The position numbers and the translations under genes were made by a program. Below are positions 45,678-55,289 of a DNA stretch of 64,000 nucleotides, piece after piece (within the stretch, counting starts at the first letter, position 1; the number at the start of each line of letters is the position of its first letter). The DNA is from CAWARU01 sp963784575 (GTDB lineage: Bacteria > Pseudomonadota > Gammaproteobacteria > UBA6186 > Azoamicaceae), in NCBI GenBank assembly GCA_963784575.1, contig CAWARU010000001.1, forward strand, positions 1,302,001-1,366,000. The letters run 5' to 3'. Below the pieces are notes generated by a model that saw only the letters and a list, made by a program, of their open reading frames with translations, was not told the origin of the DNA and made no database searches.

Positions 45678-47198
45678 CTAAATAATAATATCTTGATTGG
45701 TCTCGTCCGGCCATTCATCCAAATGAATAATCATAAAGCGTTTTTTATTGGCTTGCGAATCGAGATCCCTACCTTCTGGGAAAAGTTTCAAGAGAGGAAT
45801 GAAAACAGCTTGGCCAATTACCGCACGGTTACTATCATCTTTTGGCCGCAAGCCCCATATGTTCTGGTAAGTCATCAAAAGAGTATCATCGCCTAATCTT
45901 TGCGCAAATGCAAAATCGGGAGCGGTATACTTTCCAAGATACATCATGACATGTCCATCAATATAAATAAGGGAAACGAGCGGCCGGCCTTCTCGCCTCA
46001 AAGATTCAAGCCTCTGATCGATCGTGCTATCGCTTTTATCTATTTTTCTACCCGCATTGGCCTGATACAAGGAATTCCGAGGCAGCCAAATCCCAAAGGT
46101 CGCATAAATGCTTTTCAATTCTTGGGAACAATCATTGTTAAAATTGCTGCCACCCCAACCATAAGGCCTTTTTTGTAGAGTTTTGAAAAGCTTTGCAAAG
46201 TTCTCTGGAGTTGCTTCCATTGGCATTCTAGCAGCTTGTGTTTTTGTAACATAAGTTTCTCGTATTTTTGCTTTACCTTCTGGGTCTTTGACAGGAATCA
46301 ATAATTTGAAAGCATCTCTCTGATTAGCTGCCGATTCATCCTGCATTGGAAAAAATGATCCGACATAGGCTTTGAATTGGAAGGTATCTGTCTTTGCATC
46401 TCTGATGCTCGTTTCCGTCACTGTGATGGCAGCCAAACCTGCTTTTGCTTTTTTCTGCCATTCAGAAATAAATGCCTTATCAACCCTGGCCAAATCTTTC
46501 GTTTGTACCCACACAACGAACTCTGGGGCCAGAACTAAAGACCAACTTTTGTCTTTTGTTTCAGATAGAATATAAAGCGGTGTTCCAGCCCATATTGCTG
46601 AAACCTGAAGATTATCGAAGGGGTAGCCTTGTCCCGGCTCTTTGAAACTATAATAATGCGGTAATGCAGTAGGTAAAGCCCGTGCAGCAGTGTTCTGTAC
46701 TAGAATGGCACAATTTTCTCTTTTAAATCCTGATAGTTTTGTCAACTGTTCAAAATCTATATTATTGGCAATTTTAATGATCCAGTCTTCTTCATGAGGT
46801 CTGTAATTCTCACCAAAACCAATTAGTTTTGAATCATCTTCTTTTTTGACATTGCCAAATCTTTTTATTAAATTCTTTTGATCAATGACTATTTTTTCTT
46901 TCTTATTAATAAACTTTGATACGTAATTTTCGCTCCAGGGGGACAATCCCTCTTTTTCAGTTGAAAAATAGTGGTTATACAATTCTTTCAAACGTGCTTG
47001 TTGATACTCTTTGCTGAGTAATGGTTTTTTATAATTAGGATCTTTTGGATCAAGCCATGCATCGACGTTTTGATCATATCTTTGCATCGGAAATAAGGAT
47101 AATGGAATTTCGGCCGCGAAGCTCTCTGTAATGAAACCAAACAGCATTATAACGATGAGAAGCAGCAATGTGATGCGGTATTTTACACTCATAATCAT
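45678..47198 (-). CDS. Exported SH3-domain NlpC/P60 (C40) cysteine peptidase
   Basis: The product has 506 residues. It has a Sec signal peptide (ITLLLLIVIMLFGFITESFA). Residues ~165-270 carry SH3-like modules (GQGYPFDNLQVSAIWAGTPL, DKSWSLVLAPEFVVWVQTKD). The C-terminal ~150 residues are an NlpC/P60 domain: catalytic Cys at about 356 in GGSNFNNDCSQELKSIYATF, His at about 413 in IYIDGHVMMYLG, as required for a Cys-His hydrolase. It would cut gamma-D-Glu-diaminopimelate bonds in peptidoglycan in the periplasm, in remodelling or recycling. GGAG lies 10 nt before the ATG. A parallel in Legionellales couples such enzymes with Sel1 proteins that hold back host Nod sensing; here that is only a possibility. 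Confidence 0.88.
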   Translation of the reverse strand: MIMSVKYRITLLLLIVIMLFGFITESFAAEIPLSLFPMQRYDQNVDAWLDPKDPNYKKPLLSKEYQQARLKELYNHYFSTEKEGLSPWSENYVSKFINKKEKIVIDQKNLIKRFGNVKKEDDSKLIGFGENYRPHEEDWIIKIANNIDFEQLTKLSGFKRENCAILVQNTAARALPTALPHYYSFKEPGQGYPFDNLQVSAIWAGTPLYILSETKDKSWSLVLAPEFVVWVQTKDLARVDKAFISEWQKKAKAGLAAITVTETSIRDAKTDTFQFKAYVGSFFPMQDESAANQRDAFKLLIPVKDPEGKAKIRETYVTKTQAARMPMEATPENFAKLFKTLQKRPYGWGGSNFNNDCSQELKSIYATFGIWLPRNSLYQANAGRKIDKSDSTIDQRLESLRREGRPLVSLIYIDGHVMMYLGKYTAPDFAFAQRLGDDTLLMTYQNIWGLRPKDDSNRAVIGQAVFIPLLKLFPEGRDLDSQANKKRFMIIHLDEWPDETNQDIII

Positions 47199-47557
47199 TT
47201 ATAATTAGCTCCAAATGAATAACAAGGAATAAGATAGTTAACATTATAAAAGAATGAGGGTGTTAAGGTCAATAGGATGATCCATCGATCCCATGGATAT
47301 ACACGAAAAAAATCTAGGGCTTGTTACTTGTTATAGGATAATCATTTCGATATAATGGCTTGCAAATTCAAATTATAGTAAATCGCATTTGTTGATACTA
47401 CACTATCATCAAATGTCATGATAAAAATAATTGAGTAACGAAAATGATAATATTAAAAATATTAATCCTTAATCCAAGTGATAGCATTCAAATGAACAAG
47501 TTAATTAGTATTTCTAATATTTCTAATTAGATTTTTTTTTAAAAAAAGAGGTGGTAT
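47199..47557. promoter_or_regulatory. AT-rich divergent intergenic region with a sigma70-like promoter
   Basis: No gene is seen. On the plus strand, TTGTTA (47328-47333) and TATAAT (47351-47356) are 17 bp apart, a near-consensus promoter about 200 bp before the gene at 47558. This implies a long leader, or a second promoter nearer the gene. Confidence 0.45.
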
Positions 47558-48622
47558 ATGAGAACATTATTATTAAAAGATGGCTATTATTTAAAATTCA
47601 ATAAAGGCATTTATCCAATCGATTTCGCCATAAAACATGATCTCATTTTTCTAGATGAAGTAGCAGATCTTCTTCCGCTCATGCGCGCCAAGAAACTAAT
47701 CACGGTGGATGTGGATGATATTCTTGAAAATGAACCCTGCTATAGGAGAGAGCCTCATCTCAAATCTTCCTATGCCATTTTAAATGGCACTGGCTCCAAT
47801 GAGCCAAAGATAAAGTTGGCATCCGAATATGAAGCAGGGGAAGCTCTCGATTTTTTCGAAAGGCATGGGGGATCAATTCTATTTCACATCGAAGAACTCT
47901 ATAAAAACCATAAAGAAAGATGTCTGATTGATGGTGATTTTTCCGATCTTATCAAAGAAAAAACCAAGCAAGAATCTTTAATTGCGGATCGAAATTCGAT
48001 TGATAAATTGTTGCAAGGACTCTCTTTGAGATCTGATGTTACAATCCCTGAATACAGTGAAGCCATCAAAATGATCTTGCAATTGGAAAGAAAGGTTTTC
48101 TTCTATGCTTGTGAGCTTGGTGAAGAATTAGAAACACTATTGCAAATTCATAATATCATAAAAAATCAAACCGAATTCCTTGCGACTCTTGCGGATCGAA
48201 GAGAAAATGAAAGTGCAATAAATCCTAGATGTGAAAGGCGAATTGCTGCCATAACATTCGATACCCGAGAGTTATCAAAATCCTATGAAGAAGAAAAAAG
48301 TAGGCAAGAACAATGCCATGTAGAAAAAGCAAGTGAAAAACCAAACTTACGTCATCCAGCTCCAGTCAGGAGAATAAATCCTGCGCAATTAGAATTGGAT
48401 ATTGCTGCAACGCCAGTGGCGAGTTATGCCGCAAATTATGCCGCAAGCCATGCCCGCAGTCGCGCAGCTTTGGTTCCAGGATTTCTCTCTTTTTCTCAAA
48501 GTAAGGCAGTCGTGAATGAGGATCCTTTTAAGAAAGAAGATTGTGTTCCCACTCGGAAAGAAGTTCAAGACAAAGCAAAAAAGGGTTCGATTCTTTCTGA
48601 AATATTCGGAAAAAAGAGCTAA
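47558..48622 (+). CDS. Hypothetical protein, helical, effector-like
   Basis: The product has 354 residues, in a good frame with AGAGGTGG upstream of the ATG. I do not recognise a family. The first ~70 residues look alpha/beta (MRTLLLKDGYYLKFNKGIYP, FAIKHDLIFLDEVADLLPLM). From ~95 to 230 it is helical and coiled-coil-like (SEAIKMILQLERKVFFYACE, LGEELETLLQIHNIIKN). A Pro/Ala/Ser-rich tail follows, with ASYAANYAASHARSR. No signal peptide. It is next to the peptidase gene (divergent) and far from any known operon. Effector status is a guess. Confidence 0.6.
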   Translation: MRTLLLKDGYYLKFNKGIYPIDFAIKHDLIFLDEVADLLPLMRAKKLITVDVDDILENEPCYRREPHLKSSYAILNGTGSNEPKIKLASEYEAGEALDFFERHGGSILFHIEELYKNHKERCLIDGDFSDLIKEKTKQESLIADRNSIDKLLQGLSLRSDVTIPEYSEAIKMILQLERKVFFYACELGEELETLLQIHNIIKNQTEFLATLADRRENESAINPRCERRIAAITFDTRELSKSYEEEKSRQEQCHVEKASEKPNLRHPAPVRRINPAQLELDIAATPVASYAANYAASHARSRAALVPGFLSFSQSKAVVNEDPFKKEDCVPTRKEVQDKAKKGSILSEIFGKKS

Positions 48623-48635
48623 CTCTAGAAATCAA

Positions 48636-48668
48636 CTGACCGCCCGCTCTCTGATAGTTGGCGGTCAG
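48636..48668 (+). terminator. Hairpin downstream of the 47558 gene
   Basis: CTGACCGCC (48636-48644) pairs with GGCGGTCAG (48660-48668), 9 bp perfect, 14 nt past the stop codon. The following GTTGTTGATCTG is not a U-tract, so termination may be inefficient. Confidence 0.5.
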
Positions 48669-48884
48669 GTTGTTGATCTGAGATTTATAAGCTAAATTTC
48701 TCTAGGCTTACTGAATCATTCTTACTCATACTCAATCATACCCAACCATTATCATTCTTAATCATTCTTATCCCCTCTAGCTAAAGCAAGAAGTCATACG
48801 GCATAATTGATAAAAAATACAGTTGACAGAAGCAATTAATCAAGTAAACTGCATAACAAGATCTGGGCTAAATGCGGAGAAAAA

Positions 48885-50024
48885 ATGTACAGTTTCAAAA
48901 CAGTCTTACTCTATGGCTTTGCCATTTTCGCAATGTTTTTTGGGTCAGGAAATCTGATTTTTCCATTACAAATTGGCATGGCTTCTGGATCAAATTGGAA
49001 CATCAGCCTCTTAGGTCTTTTTATTACCGGTATTTTTCTGCCGCTGCTTGGACTTTTCGTTATTAAATTATATAAGGGGGATTATTACGCCTTTTTTGGC
49101 GAAGCAGGCCGCGTATCCCGCAAGTTATTACCGTTTCTGACCCTCTCGCTTTTAGGTTCTTTCGGCGTGGTGCCAAGATGCGTGACGGTAGCCTTTGGCG
49201 GTATCCATGCGCTATGCCCCTCCATTACGCTTCTTGGCTTCAGCATCCTTTTCTGTGCTGTTACTTTTCTCTTATGCTTAAAAGATAAATTCATGGTCAA
49301 TGCCATCGGAAAATGGATGAGTCCATTGCTGCTTATTATTCTCTGTATTTTGATTACTCTAGGCATATGGCAAGCAAATGACGCGCCTTTGACCGAAACC
49401 CGATGGACTGCATTTGAAAATGGCTTTTTTACCGGCTACCAGACCATGGATCTCTTTGCCGCATTCTTTTTCTCCTCTTTCATCTTCTCTCAAATTAAAC
49501 AAGGTCTTGGCGCCGCCACCCATGAAAGCACCGTCCTGCGCTGCGCAATTTATTCCAGCATCATAGGCGCAACACTCTTACTCGGTATTTATGCTGGATT
49601 TGTTTTCCTAGGAGCACACTACTCTGCTTTTTTAACCCATGTTGCACCTGAAATGCTGCTGCCGACCATTGTACAACAGACCATGGGCAATACTGGCAGT
49701 ATCTTAGTTAGCATAGCAATAGTGCTTACCTGTTTGACAACTGCAATTGCCCTGAACAATATTTATGCTCGTTATATCTGTGCTGAATTAAAACTGGCAC
49801 CCCAGAGATTTCCGCTGATTTTACTCGGCACGACCGCACTTTCATTTACCGTTTCGTTATTGGATTTCAAAGGCATCTCTGGATTTCTGGCACCGATACT
49901 GACTGTGCTCTATCCCGGTATTATTATTCTGACTATCATGTGTATTATTACTAAAAAATACAGCAGATCAAAATCGCTGTTATTTTATTTCATTTCATTG
50001 TTTATGGCATACAGACTTCTTTAA
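48885..50024 (+). CDS. brnQ: Branched-chain amino acid:cation symporter (BrnQ/LIVCS family)
   Basis: The product has 379 residues, shorter than the usual ~430-440. It is a polytopic membrane protein with the LIVCS hallmark near the N-terminus (GFAIFAMFFGSGNLIFPLQI) and a conserved loop VVPRCVTVAFGG. It imports leucine, isoleucine and valine by Na+ symport. The C-terminal part, compared with family members, lacks one or two helices. The nearest ribosome-binding site is weak (GCGGAG then 5 nt). It is convergent with ssb and is followed by a perfect palindromic terminator. Branched-chain amino acid import suits an auxotrophic intracellular bacterium, but the pathway genes are not visible here. 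Confidence 0.9.
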   Translation: MYSFKTVLLYGFAIFAMFFGSGNLIFPLQIGMASGSNWNISLLGLFITGIFLPLLGLFVIKLYKGDYYAFFGEAGRVSRKLLPFLTLSLLGSFGVVPRCVTVAFGGIHALCPSITLLGFSILFCAVTFLLCLKDKFMVNAIGKWMSPLLLIILCILITLGIWQANDAPLTETRWTAFENGFFTGYQTMDLFAAFFFSSFIFSQIKQGLGAATHESTVLRCAIYSSIIGATLLLGIYAGFVFLGAHYSAFLTHVAPEMLLPTIVQQTMGNTGSILVSIAIVLTCLTTAIALNNIYARYICAELKLAPQRFPLILLGTTALSFTVSLLDFKGISGFLAPILTVLYPGIIILTIMCIITKKYSRSKSLLFYFISLFMAYRLL

Positions 50025-50074
50025 TCCTCTGCTGCCAAATTATTTTGTAATGATCAGGTTATATTATTCCCCTT

Positions 50075-50104
50075 GGTTTGCTTCTGCTATAGCAGAAGCA
50101 AACC
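50075..50104. terminator. Perfect 30-nt palindrome, bidirectional terminator
   Basis: The sequence is fully self-complementary (13-bp stem, 4-nt loop; gcttctgctatagcagaagc at the core), between the convergent brnQ and ssb genes. It is best read as a shared terminator. Confidence 0.7.
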
Positions 50105-50143
50105 AGAAGATACTTTATTACGCATAGTGATGAGTTAGGTCGA

Positions 50144-50617
50144 TCAAAACGGAATATCATCATCAAAGTCTTCATCTGCGGTTGCAGGGGCCATCGCTTT
50201 TTCAGAAGATTTCGAGGCAGCTTGCGGTGCGGTGTTGCTGGAAGCAGCTTCGTCATCAAACGCAGCACTGCCGCCTGTGCCTTTATTGTCCATCAGCTGC
50301 ATGCTGCTAGCGATGATTTCAGTGGTGTAGCGATCATTGCCGTTTTGATCTTGCCATTTGTTGGTTCTTAAAGATCCTTCCACAAAAACGCGGGAACCTT
50401 TCTTTAAGTACTGTGCAGCAATTTCCCCAAGTCGATTGAATAAAACAATTTTATGCCACTCTGTGCGTTCTTGTTTTTCACCGCTCTGGCGATCTTTCCA
50501 GCTTTCGGAAGTTGCAACACGCAGATTGGTGACTGCGCCACCGCTTGGCATATAACGAACTTCGGGATCTGCTCCCAAATTGCCCATGATCATGACTTTG
50601 TTTAATCCTCTTGCCAT
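50144..50617 (-). CDS. ssb: Single-stranded DNA-binding protein
   Basis: The start is ATG 50617 (MARGLNKVMIMG), with GAGGAGGA upstream; a longer frame to 50656 is not supported. The product has 157 residues. The N-terminal ~110 residues are the OB fold (NLGADPEVRYMPSGGAVTNL, TEWHKIVLFNRLGEIAAQYL, VFVEGSLRTNKWQDQNGNDR). An Ala/Ser/Thr linker follows and the acidic tip DEDFDDDIPF, the docking site for repair and replication proteins. It coats single-stranded DNA during replication and repair. It starts 43 nt after the stop of the MFS gene on the same strand, with uvrA divergent beyond that, an order also seen in Pseudomonas. Confidence 0.97.
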   Translation of the reverse strand: MARGLNKVMIMGNLGADPEVRYMPSGGAVTNLRVATSESWKDRQSGEKQERTEWHKIVLFNRLGEIAAQYLKKGSRVFVEGSLRTNKWQDQNGNDRYTTEIIASSMQLMDNKGTGGSAAFDDEAASSNTAPQAASKSSEKAMAPATADEDFDDDIPF

Positions 50618-50655
50618 AATATTATCCTCCTCATTTTTCCAGTGATTAAATAGCA

Positions 50656-50673
50656 AATTGTCAACAGGCCCTA
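50656..50673. repeat. Solo MITE terminus that provides the MFS gene's stop codon
   Basis: The 18 bases are identical to the right terminus of the element at 5570-5587 (aattgtcaacaggcccta). The TGA stop of the YajR-like gene (50661-50663) and its last codons (ending RAC) lie inside it. No second terminus is found nearby. Confidence 0.75.
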
Positions 50674-51935
50674 GCCCTATTGCACCAAAAAATCGAAATA
50701 ATAGACACCAGCCAAATTAAGGCCAGTATAACGCAAAAACTAAGGACTGCAATGTAGCCGCCCATAGAATCCAAGATACCTCCTAGAAAACCGCCCAAGA
50801 AAAGCCCTAGGAATTGCATAGTCGAAAATATACCTAACACTGTGCCTCTCTGATTTTCCGGAGCTGCTTTTGAAATACTTGCGGGTAAACTGGCTTCTAA
50901 AACATTAAAGGCTATGAAGAAGAGCCAGAGGGAAGTCGCCAAGCCAAAAAGGGTCTGATGTGAGATGACTAGAAACAGCTCGGATAGAACCAGTACTGAA
51001 ACAATGATAAGGTTTTTGCTGCTTTGTCCCAACGAACTATTCCGTTCTAAAAAGAGAATAACAGGTATGGTAGCTACCAAAGAAAACAGGAATACCGGTA
51101 AATAAAATTGCCAGGTATCACCTTCACTAAAATGTAAGGTATGTATCATCCCAGGTATTTTTAGAAATAAGGCTGTCAAACTTGCATGAATAACCAGGGT
51201 ACCAAAGTAAAGACTGCAAAGCTCGAAGGAAAGCCAGCTAGGTAATTTAAAGGTAGATAGTCCAGAAAATGTAGGTAATACAGATTTTTTAGTTGTATCG
51301 AAGAATTCGACACGCAAGGTTTCCAAAACATTGGGTGGACCCATTTTAGGTCTTGGCACAAAAAATACCGTGACAGCCATTCCAAATATCCCTAGAACAG
51401 CTGATAACCAAAAAATTCCGGGCACCCCCCATTGCGCCGTAAGCAAAGGGCCTAAAATAAACGCTAAGCCGAATGACAAGGCAATGGTGACTCCTACGAT
51501 AGCCATAGCTCGCAAGCGGATTTCACTGCGGGTAAGATCAGCGAGTAAAGCCAGGGTGACACTGCCAATTGCGCCAGCGCCCTGCAAACTTCTTCCCCAT
51601 ATGATGCCGTGAATAGACTGTGACATGGCTGCCATGATGCTCCCAATACAAAACAATAGAAGTCCTATCATAATCACAGGTTTACGCCCAAAGCGATCCG
51701 ATATATAGCCGAAGGGGACCTGGAATGAGGCCTGCGTTAAACCATAAATCCCTAAAGCAAGGCCGACTTTGGTTGGGGTGACACCACTTAAACCCTGCGC
51801 ATAAAGGGCAAAGACTGGCAAAATCATGAAGAGTCCGAGCATACGAAGAGAAAATAGACTGCTTAAAGCAGCAATGCTGCGATACTCTGCGGGATTAATT
51901 TTCGGATTTTCAGAGGGATTCATAGCAATATTCAC
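50661..51935 (-). CDS. YajR-like MFS transporter
   Basis: The product has 424 residues, 12 predicted membrane helices. The N-terminal helices read AALSSLFSLRMLGLFMILPV and YGLTQASFQVPFGYISDRFG with RKPVIMIG, typical of YajR-type drug:proton antiporters. E. coli YajR (454 residues) ends in a cytoplasmic YAM domain, which is absent here; the reading frame ends right after helix 12 (IFWCNRARAC) and the final codons and stop come from a repeat terminus. So a former C-terminal segment may have been lost. Order uvrA (divergent)-MFS-ssb is conserved in several gammaproteobacteria. The substrate is unknown. Confidence 0.88.
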   Translation of the reverse strand: MNIAMNPSENPKINPAEYRSIAALSSLFSLRMLGLFMILPVFALYAQGLSGVTPTKVGLALGIYGLTQASFQVPFGYISDRFGRKPVIMIGLLLFCIGSIMAAMSQSIHGIIWGRSLQGAGAIGSVTLALLADLTRSEIRLRAMAIVGVTIALSFGLAFILGPLLTAQWGVPGIFWLSAVLGIFGMAVTVFFVPRPKMGPPNVLETLRVEFFDTTKKSVLPTFSGLSTFKLPSWLSFELCSLYFGTLVIHASLTALFLKIPGMIHTLHFSEGDTWQFYLPVFLFSLVATIPVILFLERNSSLGQSSKNLIIVSVLVLSELFLVISHQTLFGLATSLWLFFIAFNVLEASLPASISKAAPENQRGTVLGIFSTMQFLGLFLGGFLGGILDSMGGYIAVLSFCVILALIWLVSIISIFWCNRARAC

Positions 51936-52157
51936 AATAAATATTCGTAATAAGTTAGAATTAACCTAAGATACAACCCAGGTTTAACCCTAAAATTTAA
52001 CCTAACTAGATAGCTTCAGCTCTTTAATTTACTCAAGAGTTCATATATAATAGCAAGTTCATCCACTACAGCGAAATATTTTACGAAATTTCAGGGCCTA
52101 GGCCCTAGAGTTAAATTTACAATTCTTCTTCAGATTAAAAGTTAAGATAGTTTACAT

Positions 52158-54992
52158 ATGCACGAAATCTCTATTAGGGGTGCGAGAACCCATAATCTCA
52201 AAAATATCGACCTGGATCTGCCGCGTGATAAACTGATTGTGATCACTGGCTTATCTGGCTCAGGCAAATCTTCCCTTGCATTTGATACCTTATATGCCGA
52301 GGGGCAACGCCGCTATGTTGAATCCCTATCAGCCTATGCCAGACAATTTTTGGCCTTAATGGAAAAACCTGATGTAGATCACATCGAAGGCTTGTCTCCT
52401 GCCATTTCTATCGAGCAGAAGGCGACTTCTCATAATCCTCGTTCTACAGTCGGGACGATCACCGAAATTTACGATTATTTGCGGCTGCTCTTTGCTCGCA
52501 CCGGCATCCCCCATTGTCCCACGCACAATACGCCACTCGAAGCACAAACCGTAAGCCAAATGGTCGATATCATTTTGGATATGCCTGAAAATACTAAAAT
52601 ATTATTATTGGCACCAGTAGTTCAAGCCAGAAAAGGCGAACATCAAAAAATCCTAGAGGAACTCAAACAGAGCGGATTTATTCGCGCCAGGATCGATGGC
52701 AAAGTGATGGAACTGAGTGAAGTGCCGCCACTTGATCTACGCCGCAAACACGATATTGAAGTCGTTGTAGACCGACTGGTGATTAGACCCGATATCAAAA
52801 CTCGTCTTGCAGACTCCTTGGAAACTGCGCTCGGATTATCATCGGGTATTGTCAAAGTTGCGTTGATGGCCGGTGAAAAAACCGGAAAAGAAATTACTTT
52901 TTCATCCAAATATGCCTGTCCAGACTGCGGCTATAGCTTAACCGAACTTGAACCGCGACTCTTTACTTTTAACAATCCTTCAGGTGCTTGCCCCACCTGT
53001 GATGGTCTTGGCATGAAGCAATTCATGGATCCCGATAAAGTCGTGGTCGATGATACTCTACCGCTCTCAAGCGGCGCTATCCGTAATTGGGATCGGCACA
53101 ATACCTATTACTACAGTTTGCTCACCTCACTCGCGAAATTTTACAAATTTGATATTGAAACGCCTTTCAAAAAATTACCGAAGAAAATCCAAGATATCTT
53201 GCTCTACGGCAGTGATGATGTCGAAATACCGTTCCGATATTTACAAGAAGGCGGCGGCGTTTATACCCGGAAACATGCTTTTGAAGGGGTTATTCCCAAT
53301 ATGGAACGCCGTTATCTCGAAACAGATTCAAGTTATGTGCGAGAAGAATTGTCACGCTACCTCACCCAGAAGAAATGTGTGAGCTGCAAAGGCACCCGCT
53401 TAAAAGAAGCGGCACGTTTTGTGTTCGTTGAAAACAAAAGCCTGCCAGAAATCACTTCTGTTTCCATCACCGAATCGCATCGTTTTTTCAAACATCTTAA
53501 ATTGGCTGGCGCCCGCGGCAAAATCGCAGAAAAAATCCAAAAAGAAATTTTAAGCCGCCTCGATTTCTTGATAAACGTGGGGCTCGAATATCTTACCCTA
53601 GATCGCAGTGCCGATACACTCTCTGGCGGTGAAACACAGCGCATCCGGCTTGCCAGTCAAATAGGTGCAGGCTTGGTGGGGGTAATGTATGTACTCGATG
53701 AACCTTCGATCGGTTTACATCAGCGTGACAATACCCGACTTATCAGCACTTTAACCAGGCTTCGAGATCTCGGCAATACCGTCATCGTTGTGGAACACGA
53801 TGAAGAAGCGATTTTAGCTGCCGATCACGTGGTAGATATCGGTCCCGGTGCTGGCATTCATGGCGGTGAAATTGTGGCCGAAGGCACCCCAAACCAGATC
53901 ATGCGCAATGCCAAATCACTCACCGGCCAATATTTATCTGGAAAGCAATCAATTGCAATACCAGCGAAACGCCGCCCTATCGATAAATCCAAAATGATCC
54001 AATTAAATGGCGCGAACGGCAATAATCTGAAAAATTTAAACGTTACTTTTCCGATGGGTATTATCACCTGTGTCACAGGCGTCTCTGGTTCTGGAAAATC
54101 AACTTTAATAAATGATACTCTCTTTCCACTTGCAGCCAAAACTTTAAATGGTGTAAAACAGATCGATGCCTACCCGCATAAATCTATTGCCGGCCTCGAT
54201 CTCTTCGATAAAGTAATCGATATCGATCAAAGCCCAATCGGACGCACCCCGCGTTCGAACCCCGCCACTTACACCGGTTTATTTACTGAAATTCGCGATA
54301 TTTTCTCTAATACCCAAGAAGCGCGTGCGCGCGGCTATAAACCCGGCCGTTTCAGCTTCAATGTAAAAGGCGGCCGCTGCGAAGCCTGCCAAGGCGATGG
54401 CCTGCTCAAAGTTGAAATGCATTTCTTACCCGACATGTATGTGCCTTGCGATGTCTGCGGCGGCAAACGCTACAACAGAGAAACCTTAGAAATTCAATAT
54501 AAAGGCAAAAACATCCATGAAGTCCTAGAAATGACTGCAGAAGAAGCTCTGGAATTTTTCAAAGCCATTCCGCCCATCGCTCGAAAATTGGAAACCTTGG
54601 TAGATGTTGGCCTTGCTTATATCCGAATTGGCCAGAGTGCGACGACCTTATCAGGTGGTGAAGCACAACGTATCAAGCTTGCAAAAGAGCTTTCAAAGCG
54701 TGATACGGGCCAAACACTGTACATCTTAGATGAACCCACCACGGGTCTTCATTTTCATGATGTGAAACATTTGCTCGACATATTGCAACGCCTCTGCGAG
54801 CGCGGCAACACGATCATCATCATCGAACACAACCTTGATGTGATTAAAACCGCAGATTGGATCATCGATTTGGGGCCTGAAGGCGGTGATAAAGGCGGTG
54901 AAATAATTGCAACTGGTACTCCCGAAGCAGTCGCACAAATTAAGAAATCTTATACCGGACAATTTTTGAAAAAAATTTTAAAAGTTGACTAA
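52158..54992 (+). CDS. uvrA: Excinuclease ABC subunit A
   Basis: UvrA is the damage-recognition ATPase of nucleotide excision repair. The product has 944 residues (E. coli 940). Two ABC domains: GLSGSGKSSLAFDTLYAEGQ (Walker A 1), signature LSGGETQRIRLASQIGAGL, then GVSGSGKSTLINDTLFP, LSGGEAQRIKLAKELSKR and LYILDEPTTGLHFHD. Zinc modules: CPDCGYSLTELEPRLF...CPTC and CEACQGDGLLKVEMHFLPDM...CDVC. It is divergent from the MFS/ssb pair. A TATAAT lies at 52046-52051 upstream. I see no LexA-type (CTGT-N8-ACAG) operator in the 222-bp gap, so SOS control is not supported. Confidence 0.98.
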   Translation: MHEISIRGARTHNLKNIDLDLPRDKLIVITGLSGSGKSSLAFDTLYAEGQRRYVESLSAYARQFLALMEKPDVDHIEGLSPAISIEQKATSHNPRSTVGTITEIYDYLRLLFARTGIPHCPTHNTPLEAQTVSQMVDIILDMPENTKILLLAPVVQARKGEHQKILEELKQSGFIRARIDGKVMELSEVPPLDLRRKHDIEVVVDRLVIRPDIKTRLADSLETALGLSSGIVKVALMAGEKTGKEITFSSKYACPDCGYSLTELEPRLFTFNNPSGACPTCDGLGMKQFMDPDKVVVDDTLPLSSGAIRNWDRHNTYYYSLLTSLAKFYKFDIETPFKKLPKKIQDILLYGSDDVEIPFRYLQEGGGVYTRKHAFEGVIPNMERRYLETDSSYVREELSRYLTQKKCVSCKGTRLKEAARFVFVENKSLPEITSVSITESHRFFKHLKLAGARGKIAEKIQKEILSRLDFLINVGLEYLTLDRSADTLSGGETQRIRLASQIGAGLVGVMYVLDEPSIGLHQRDNTRLISTLTRLRDLGNTVIVVEHDEEAILAADHVVDIGPGAGIHGGEIVAEGTPNQIMRNAKSLTGQYLSGKQSIAIPAKRRPIDKSKMIQLNGANGNNLKNLNVTFPMGIITCVTGVSGSGKSTLINDTLFPLAAKTLNGVKQIDAYPHKSIAGLDLFDKVIDIDQSPIGRTPRSNPATYTGLFTEIRDIFSNTQEARARGYKPGRFSFNVKGGRCEACQGDGLLKVEMHFLPDMYVPCDVCGGKRYNRETLEIQYKGKNIHEVLEMTAEEALEFFKAIPPIARKLETLVDVGLAYIRIGQSATTLSGGEAQRIKLAKELSKRDTGQTLYILDEPTTGLHFHDVKHLLDILQRLCERGNTIIIIEHNLDVIKTADWIIDLGPEGGDKGGEIIATGTPEAVAQIKKSYTGQFLKKILKVD

Positions 54993-55289
54993 AGGCTATT
55001 AAAGATTTCGTGGATTCTCACTCAAGGCAGGGATGCTAGACATTGAAATTTCCTCCCAGATATTTTTCGATCAAAAGTTGTGCCGATGTCTTATAAAGTG
55101 ATAGATGTAATATAAACGCTTTATTGCATACCCAAAACTCAAAGTGAAGATTCAAACTAGGAACAAGATATTGAGTTATAATTATAAATGTAAGCAAAAG
55201 TTACGATGTTCAGCTGACCAACTTCAAACTATAAATCGCGTATTCCTTGCTGACCGAGAATGGTGGGGCAGTTATTAACGAGAGGTAGA

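Noticed and set aside
52090..52106. AGGGCCTAGGCCCT palindrome before uvrA, considered as an element remnant
   Set aside because: Only about 7 bases per side match the MITE terminus, too few to claim a relation.
51936..52157. LexA operator before uvrA
   Set aside because: No CTGT-N8-ACAG match is present in the gap.
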